Of a stretch of 64,000 bases of DNA, positions 58,484 through 64,000 are shown piece by piece (within the stretch, counting starts at the first letter, position 1; every line of letters starts with the position of its first letter). Source of the DNA: Flammulina velutipes. Its lineage: Eukaryota; Basidiomycota; Agaricomycetes; Agaricales; Physalacriaceae. The DNA is taken from assembly GCA_011800155.1 (NCBI GenBank), contig CM022373.1, forward strand, positions 3,001,901 to 3,065,900, written 5' to 3'. The translations under genes were made by a program, and so were the position numbers. The notes beneath the pieces were generated by a model that saw only the letters and a program-made list of their open reading frames with translations, had not been told where the DNA came from and searched no databases.

Positions 58484-59170
58484 ATGGCGACAATGTTCGG
58501 ACGCATGATTCGCCGGATATCTCACGGCGTCATTCCACGCGCTGATAGGCCGTGGGACGACGATGGTGCGTTCTCTGTCGTAATCTTGCAGCCTAATCTT
58601 ATCCGATATACAGCGACGTCTAATGCTCCGAAGAGCGCCTCTAGGAAACGGAGGATGCTCAGCCCGGACGACGACAACGACGACGAGCGCGTTTCTAAAC
58701 GAGCACGCGACGTCAGTGTCACCAATACCGACGATTCCGAGGCGCAATGGGTCAAGGAGGGCGTCAAAGAGGTTACGCTCGGTGTGAGGGACGTTGAGAT
58801 CCAGCCGAAAGACGTTCCTCTGCCGGTGGACGACGTCGACGTAGAGGAGAAAGTGGAGGGTGTAGGGGAGGTGAAGGAAGACGAAGAGCAGGTGCAGCCG
58901 AGCCAAGTCCCGCTACCGGACGACGACGAGCAGATCCAGCCACTCGACGAAGGCGCATCCGTCATCGAGCCTCCATCCACCGCCGACGCGCTCACCACGA
59001 GCAACGATGCCCCTCTTGCTGCCACCACCCCGCCATCCTTGTCGTCTCCCTTACCTGACGCTCCCAAAGAACGCGTCGAGGTCGAGGTTCCGTCCACCCC
59101 ACCAACCGTCGCGGCGGATCTACCTAAAGACGTTCCCGACCACACAGTCGACGCGCCGGCTGACGCCTAG
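58484..59170 (+). CDS. Disordered acidic protein with nuclear-type signals
   Basis: Two exons, 58484-58565 and 58614-59170, give 212 residues. The N-terminus is basic (MATMFGRMIRRISHGVIPRA), then ASRKRRMLSPDDDNDDERVS and K-R-A-R-D make a bipartite nuclear-localisation-like signal. The rest is rich in D, E, V, P and T with repeated P-x-D-V and D-D-V-D units and no predicted fold. It resembles no family I can name. The intron is supported by a GTGCGT donor and ATACAG acceptor that keep the frame. Confidence 0.55.
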   Translation: MATMFGRMIRRISHGVIPRADRPWDDDGAFSVVILQPNLIRYTATSNAPKSASRKRRMLSPDDDNDDERVSKRARDVSVTNTDDSEAQWVKEGVKEVTLGVRDVEIQPKDVPLPVDDVDVEEKVEGVGEVKEDEEQVQPSQVPLPDDDEQIQPLDEGASVIEPPSTADALTTSNDAPLAATTPPSLSSPLPDAPKERVEVEVPSTPPTVAADLPKDVPDHTVDAPADA

Positions 59171-59656
59171 CCTTCCCCCATACCCAAACCATTATCTTAT
59201 ACTGTCTTTCTTGTTGTCCGTGTACGTGTTCTGCAGTATTTATACTAATGTCATTCATTACCATGTTCATCTGTGCTCTCTGTGTTCTCTGCTGCGTCCT
59301 AACACCAGTGTCGGCCAGGCCGCCGACGTCTCCATCATTGAGCTCGTCCGGAGTGGGTCTTTGACATCATGTTCATTTTGGACGCTGAAGCGGAACTTTG
59401 TACCACTACCACTATCGTCCACCGGCTTGAAGGAGCGCAATAACGTCGTTGTATGGCTCTGTCGTCTTCTCGTATTTCTCTAACGTTTTCTACAGATGTC
59501 TAGTATGCGTCGTCGTCGTCGTCCAAGACAGGGAGACTGTACTTTTCCGCACCACGCCTCTGGCTATCCTCGATACTCTCACCGCTAGAGGCTTGAGGTG
59601 CGCTCTCTGTATTTCGGTCCTGCAAAAAAACCGAGACATACCCAGGTCGAGCATGC

Positions 59657-61295
59657 ATGTCCGACAGCGATCCTACGATGCATTCAACGCAGCGAAATAT
59701 TAGACCCACACACGCCCAGAACTCTTTTACGACGACCATCTGGGATCGTTTCGAACGTATGCAGCTGCGATCTGCACGGGAGCGCTGGGACACGAAGAAG
59801 GCTGAGGACGGGCTGGAATCCGAGAAAAATGTAGTGCGTGTTTTGGCGCGTCGTCGCTCCCTACCAGGCTGATAATCCGGAGCAGCGAGAGACCAGCCAT
59901 TTGACGGAGGATTTAGAGAGACGCGCGCGCACTCAATGGACGTGCCTCCGGGGTTCAAGGAAATCAACGATAGACCTAACGAACTGTGCGTGTTCTGCTC
60001 TGTGCTAACTAGTTCAATATTGAGATACCATCCTCTAGGTTGGCAAAGCCTTTCCATTCGCATCTCCACCAAGACCCCCAGCACCCCGAAGACAGTCCAG
60101 TTCCCAGCGGGCTGGACAGCTTCAATCCTGCGACGACCTCTCAAACAAACGGGACACGGAACATACACGTAGTAATGTCACCCTACATCGGACAGCTGGC
60201 GAGGTCGCCTCTCCCCCAAGAAACGAGCACTGTGGAACATTCCTCGGCAGCGTGGCCAATCAAGCGCGACGAAAACGCTCCGTCGAACAACCCCGTGGTA
60301 CTACGACTACCCGTCCGCGGGTTCCAGTGGGAGCCTACATCGAGATTTTTCATGCACGATCTGCGGGATGGACGTCTGTTAGCTGCTGTAGTACGGGAAC
60401 CGGCGACGATGATATTTTTCCTGTCGCTGGACGGACATCGACAACAACGTGAGTCGATCGTACGCGTGTACGCCTTGTCTGACATTAGTGCTAAGGTATC
60501 GGAAATCGCCCTCGTCTTTTATTGCAAAATCCTGGATACACCTAAACGTCAGTATGTATATATTCAAACAGCTATATGTGCCTACACTTGACACCTTTCA
60601 CCATTTCTCAAAGACATCATACACACCACTCTGAGCGCGTGCGGTACATTCCACTTACGTTGAGCTAGAACGCGTACGCAGATAATCGCGGTACCGAGAT
60701 GTAGTGAGCGGGATGAGTAGATGCTTCGTGATGATTGCGCCCTCGTCCATACATGGTCTCATGCACACATGATTGTCCTCGAAAAGGTTGCACGAACGCG
60801 CGATGATAAGCGTAGCTACAACAGGAAGTAAGTGTACGTATACTCTCCCTAACCGTGTCCCGCCTGCCAACCAGTTCGAAACAGAGACGGGAAGGATCTA
60901 TGTTCTCGCAAATCCCTCCTGCCGCTTCACAGTTATTGATATGCGATGGATGGTGTTGCCTCCTGGAGTTCAGAGTTTAGGATATAGATACGAAATGGGG
61001 GATATTGCGTACCTGTATGGTTGAACAGATGTACGATTGTAGTGAAGTGGCCAGAGCGGTCGTCGAGGGAACCGCTGCCCGAAGTCCCACGTCAAGTGAG
61101 CGGTTCGTTGCGAAAGTAATCCGATGGTCATTCGCCGGGAAAGTCGCGCTCCATTCCATTCGAGACGGAAGAGTGGTATCCCAACGGCGGAGAGTAAGGT
61201 CAGAGTCAATGGCGGCTTTGGGTTCCAGTATCGGAGCCTCTGCGTCGACGGTCAGCTCGACCGTAGACAAAATAAAAGTGACACGCACAGTCTAA
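59657..61295 (+). CDS. Probable spliced hypothetical gene (boundaries unsure)
   Basis: Several protein-like frames on the plus strand are separated by splice-like signals: 59657-59833 (TTIWDRFERMQLRSARERW, then KKAEDGLESEKN), 59936-59986 (MDVPPGFKEINDRPNEL), 60040-60450 (VLRLPVRGFQWEPTSRFFMH, DGRLLAAVVREPATMIFFLS) and 60985-61295 (RFVAKVIRWSFAGKVALHSI, ending KIKVTRTV). The first three can be joined by GT-AG introns; the link across 60450-60980 is not resolved, so two genes are possible. No domain is recognised. It is the most telomere-proximal sequence with clear protein character. Confidence 0.4.
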
Positions 61296-62654
61296 ACCTA
61301 GAGCCCAAGGCCATATAGCGACGGGGAGTCGTCACAGTCATTCCGCGGGAGGACGAGTGGGGTCTAGACGACGCTCTTACTCTCCCTTCCCCTCCGTTAT
61401 CCGAACGCAGCTAACAATGCACCAGGATAGAGACTTGCGAGGGAGATGGGTCCTTGGATTCCTGCGTCCGGGTGACATCATCAAGAAATCTAGGTTTAGT
61501 CCGCGGGGCCAGTGGTCCATTGGCCTGTTTCTCTATACCCGCGACGGGGGTTGGGTGGAAACCCTTGAAAATTTGTGTGCTTGTTTGTTGCACTAGAATG
61601 AGTGTTTTTGACGACAGAAACGAGTGATACATGTAGAAGGAGGGTTCCTGACAAGCGGGAAGATGGAAATCTTGTGGGTCTATACCCATGCCCAATATTG
61701 ATAGTGGCTGTTCTAGACTTTTCTAGGGCATGAAGGACATTGTAGAGAGTAGGTTTTCCACTGGAGACGAGTGAGAATATGTCGTGGTGACTTGCAGTGA
61801 GATCAACAAGGCGGAACAGCATACATGTGATTGAGTATGCAGTAACTAGAATTAAATGGCTCGTTGTTGCCACAGCTGTCTTTCTATTGAAAAATGGATG
61901 TGTGCAGCACAAAGAACCATGTAAAAACACCAAGATTTGGCTGAGAAACAAGCAGAACATTATTGAAAATCCATCAAAAAGCACCAAAAAGGGAGCAGCA
62001 CTTTTCCCTCGCTCGGGGGTGACCTGAAACCACTTGTAGGTCGTTCAGACACCTTTGTGGCATTGTATATGTCACTCGGTTAGGTCCCCAGGTCAATAGA
62101 ACCCTTGGATATGATCAAAATACTCAAAAATTCCGCCACACTTTGTCGAGCCACCCCACCTGCTTGCCATCACCTGGGGACACTTTGTATTCAAAGATAT
62201 ATGTATATAGCCATATAATCATGAGTTAGATGATGTCTGGAGTGTGAAAAATGTGGTCAAAACCTTGGATATACCCCAAATAATGTCCCCCAAGAAAGCA
62301 CATATACCATCAACTTCCCCTGACCTCTGCACAGACATGATATCGAGCGCTGACACAAAGCTATCGTTATCTGAGTCATCAAACTCAGATTCAGGTGGGG
62401 GAATGATCATGGTTTGAAGGAAAATTGTACAATATCAAAATATGGCTGATGCTGGAATAATCTACTGATAGGCCACCCGGATCACTCCTGGAATCATGAG
62501 AGCCTTGTTGAAGGTCACAACAGCGCCTTCTTGAGTCTTGAAAGACTTCTGTGATCCACCAGGCAGTGTGGTCATGATGGACGCAATGCTTCTGTGGAAA
62601 GAGAAATGTGTGATCAGCAATTGACATCGACAAAAGGAAGGGACTCACAATTTG
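61296..62654 (-). other. AT-richer subtelomeric block with minus-strand coding scraps
   Basis: Composition changes at about 61600 from GC-rich to AT-richer DNA. On the minus strand 62583-62470 reads MTTLPGGSQKSFKTQEGAVV, then TFNKALMIPGVIRVAYQ to a stop or a GTAGAT donor; 62410-62219 reads MIIPPPESEFDDSDND onward; 61987-61496 is open for 163 codons. An intron-like GTGAGT...CCACAG (~62647-62595) precedes the first. These could be exons of one gene or a decayed transposon. It abuts an interstitial telomere repeat. Confidence 0.35.
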
Positions 62655-62678
62655 GTAGGGGGGGGGTTAGGGTTAGGG
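62655..62678 (+). repeat. Interstitial telomeric repeat
   Basis: A short G run leads into TTAGGGTTAGGG in the same orientation as the terminal telomere, about 1.1 kb inside it. Further partial copies occur at ~63112-63135 (CTAGGGTTAGGTTAGCGG) and ~63190-63215. Confidence 0.85.
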
Positions 62679-63802
62679 AGATGAGTATCCAACGCACGAG
62701 AGGGTGGCGGAAACTGTAGATGACTCTATTGAAGAGCAACGCAGCAGGATAAGGCGGTAGTGGGGGAACCACGTACCTGGGACCTTTCGCATTTAAGCTC
62801 TTCAGATCCTGCTTAGCGATCGACGATTTGTGAACGCTCAGTCATCGATGACTTGGCGATGACTGGCGCCGAGACGGTGATTTCTAATGGTTAGCGAGAG
62901 AAACTTACGCTATTGGACGGATACCGTGTGGCGCAAGGCCTTGTGATATCTGCTGAATCATGTTAGACTCGGCGCTGACTGAGACGCACCTGACACGATC
63001 ACATGACCTCACATGACAGGACGAAGCGCCACAGCCACGGATCACGTGATGAGAACCCTAGAGAAAAGTGAGTGCCACACTTCGTACCTTCGGGGTTAGC
63101 CGGGAAAGGTTCTAGGGTTAGGTTAGCGGTTAGCTACCAGTATGTCGTCAGTCTATTAGAAATCGCTTGGACTAACAAGCGCACTTACGGTTAGGGGTTA
63201 GGAATGGGGGTTAGGAAAGTCCTCAAAAGCCACGATTAGTATGTCTGAGACGTACTAATAACCGAAGTACTTACCGTCTTGGCAAGGTTCAGGAATTGTT
63301 CTATATTAAAGAGAGATCCGTCGCGAACGACAGAGTTTTAAATCACCGACAAGACTCGTAGCGCACAAGACGCCAGTGAGCCGCCTTAGATAAGTCCAGC
63401 TAGACCTCGCTGCCGAAACAGCAACGAGGCGTCATGACTGGTAAAGAGCCTGTAACGAAACGCCAACAGGTCACCTTAAATAAGTTCGATTGTAAACTAT
63501 CGCCGGTCATACGGCTTAACTCTCTTAGATCGGAAACACGTTACGGTAGTACACATACTCCAAATCCCCCGGCTCCAAACCGGCTTCATTTACGCCAACA
63601 AGATCTATCTCGTCGTCGTTGAGTTGTGAACTCTCGTTGACAATGTCGTGTTCGAGAGTGGTGACAACCGTCTTTTTCCAAAGACTAGTAAGATCGAATA
63701 GATTGCGAGTGCGTTTGCGACTCACAATCATTCGACGATTAAGGATATTTATTTTCCGGATGTCTGGCATCAGAGAAGGACCGTTAGACGTCTGCACAAG
63801 TG
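62679..63802. other. Telomere-adjacent non-coding sequence
   Basis: No gene is seen. The stretch contains scattered degenerate TTAGG words (about 63112-63215) and otherwise mixed sequence up to the telomere array. Confidence 0.6.
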
Positions 63803-64000
63803 GGTTAGGGTTAGGGTTAGGGTTAGGGGTTAGGGTTAGGGGTTAGGGTTAGGGGTTAGGGTTAGGGTTAGGGTTAGGGTTAGGGTTAGGGGTTAGGGGT
63901 TAGGGTTAGGGGGTTAGGGTTAGGGTTAGGGTTAGGGGGTTAGGGTTAGGGGGGGTTAGGGTTAGGGGGGTTAGGGTTAGGGTTAGGGTTAGGGTTAGGG
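63803..64000 (+). repeat. Telomere, TTAGGG array
   Basis: About 30 TTAGGG units run to the last base. Most are exact; variants carry extra G residues (four to eight in a row). The G-rich strand reads toward the 3' end, as expected for the right end of a chromosome. Confidence 0.97.

Noticed and set aside
58522..59145. 207-codon minus-strand frame opposite the disordered protein
   Set aside because: Serine/threonine-rich shadow of the D/E/V-rich coding strand; the plus strand has a supported intron and nuclear signals.
59500..60168. 222-codon minus-strand frame
   Set aside because: It overlaps plus-strand segments with better protein character and splice signals, and begins with no clear domain.
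1..64000. CRISPR arrays, operons, riboswitches or prophage features
   Set aside because: The sequence is eukaryotic; no regularly spaced repeats of that type or bacterial signals were seen.

Overview
The window is the right-hand end of a filamentous fungal chromosome, most probably from an Agaricomycetes basidiomycete. It finishes in about 30 telomeric TTAGGG units (63803-64000, G-rich strand running to the 3' end). Genes carry many short introns of about 45-60 nt with GTRNGT donors. The families present are typical of mushroom-forming fungi: F-box/LRR proteins, trichodiene-synthase-like terpene cyclases, BCS1-like AAA proteins and small secreted proteins. No species can be named from the sequence.

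Layout. (1) 0-12.1 kb, minus strand: a duplicated-gene array, reading outward from the centre as X remnant, HMG-box gene 2, an 'E' pseudogene, F-box scraps, a C2H2 zinc-finger gene, an LRR remnant, HMG-box gene 1, another 'E' pseudogene, F-box A1 and F-box B1. (2) 12.4-19.7 kb: a mostly single-copy core with a small secreted protein (SSP1), a sesquiterpene-synthase-like gene, an LRR-type gene and a cytochrome P450. (3) 20.3-40.1 kb, mostly plus strand: the same modules again in mirror orientation (X, C2H2, SSP2, LRR remnant, HMG3, E, LRR remnant, HMG4, E, F-box A2, F-box B2, F-box A3). Arms and core form a large, imperfect, partly rearranged inverted duplication. (4) 40.6-50.6 kb: a tRNA-Arg with intron, a further F-box gene, and a direct duplication of about 3.5 kb that carries a small secreted protein gene (SSP3, SSP4) and a 58-nt tRNA-like element in each copy. 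(5) 51.0-59.2 kb: ordinary genes, namely a BCS1-like AAA ATPase, an FAD monooxygenase and a disordered nuclear-type protein. (6) 59.6-64 kb: a poorly resolved spliced gene, an AT-richer block, interstitial telomere repeats and the telomere.

How the parts fit. The terpene cyclase and P450 could form a minimal terpenoid pathway. The HMG-box and C2H2 genes are putative regulators, and the F-box genes would feed SCF ubiquitin ligases. The array shows birth-and-death evolution: intact copies sit beside copies with frameshifts, lost starts and fused deletions. Exon boundaries are inferred from splice motifs and from comparing paralogues inside the window; none has transcript support.
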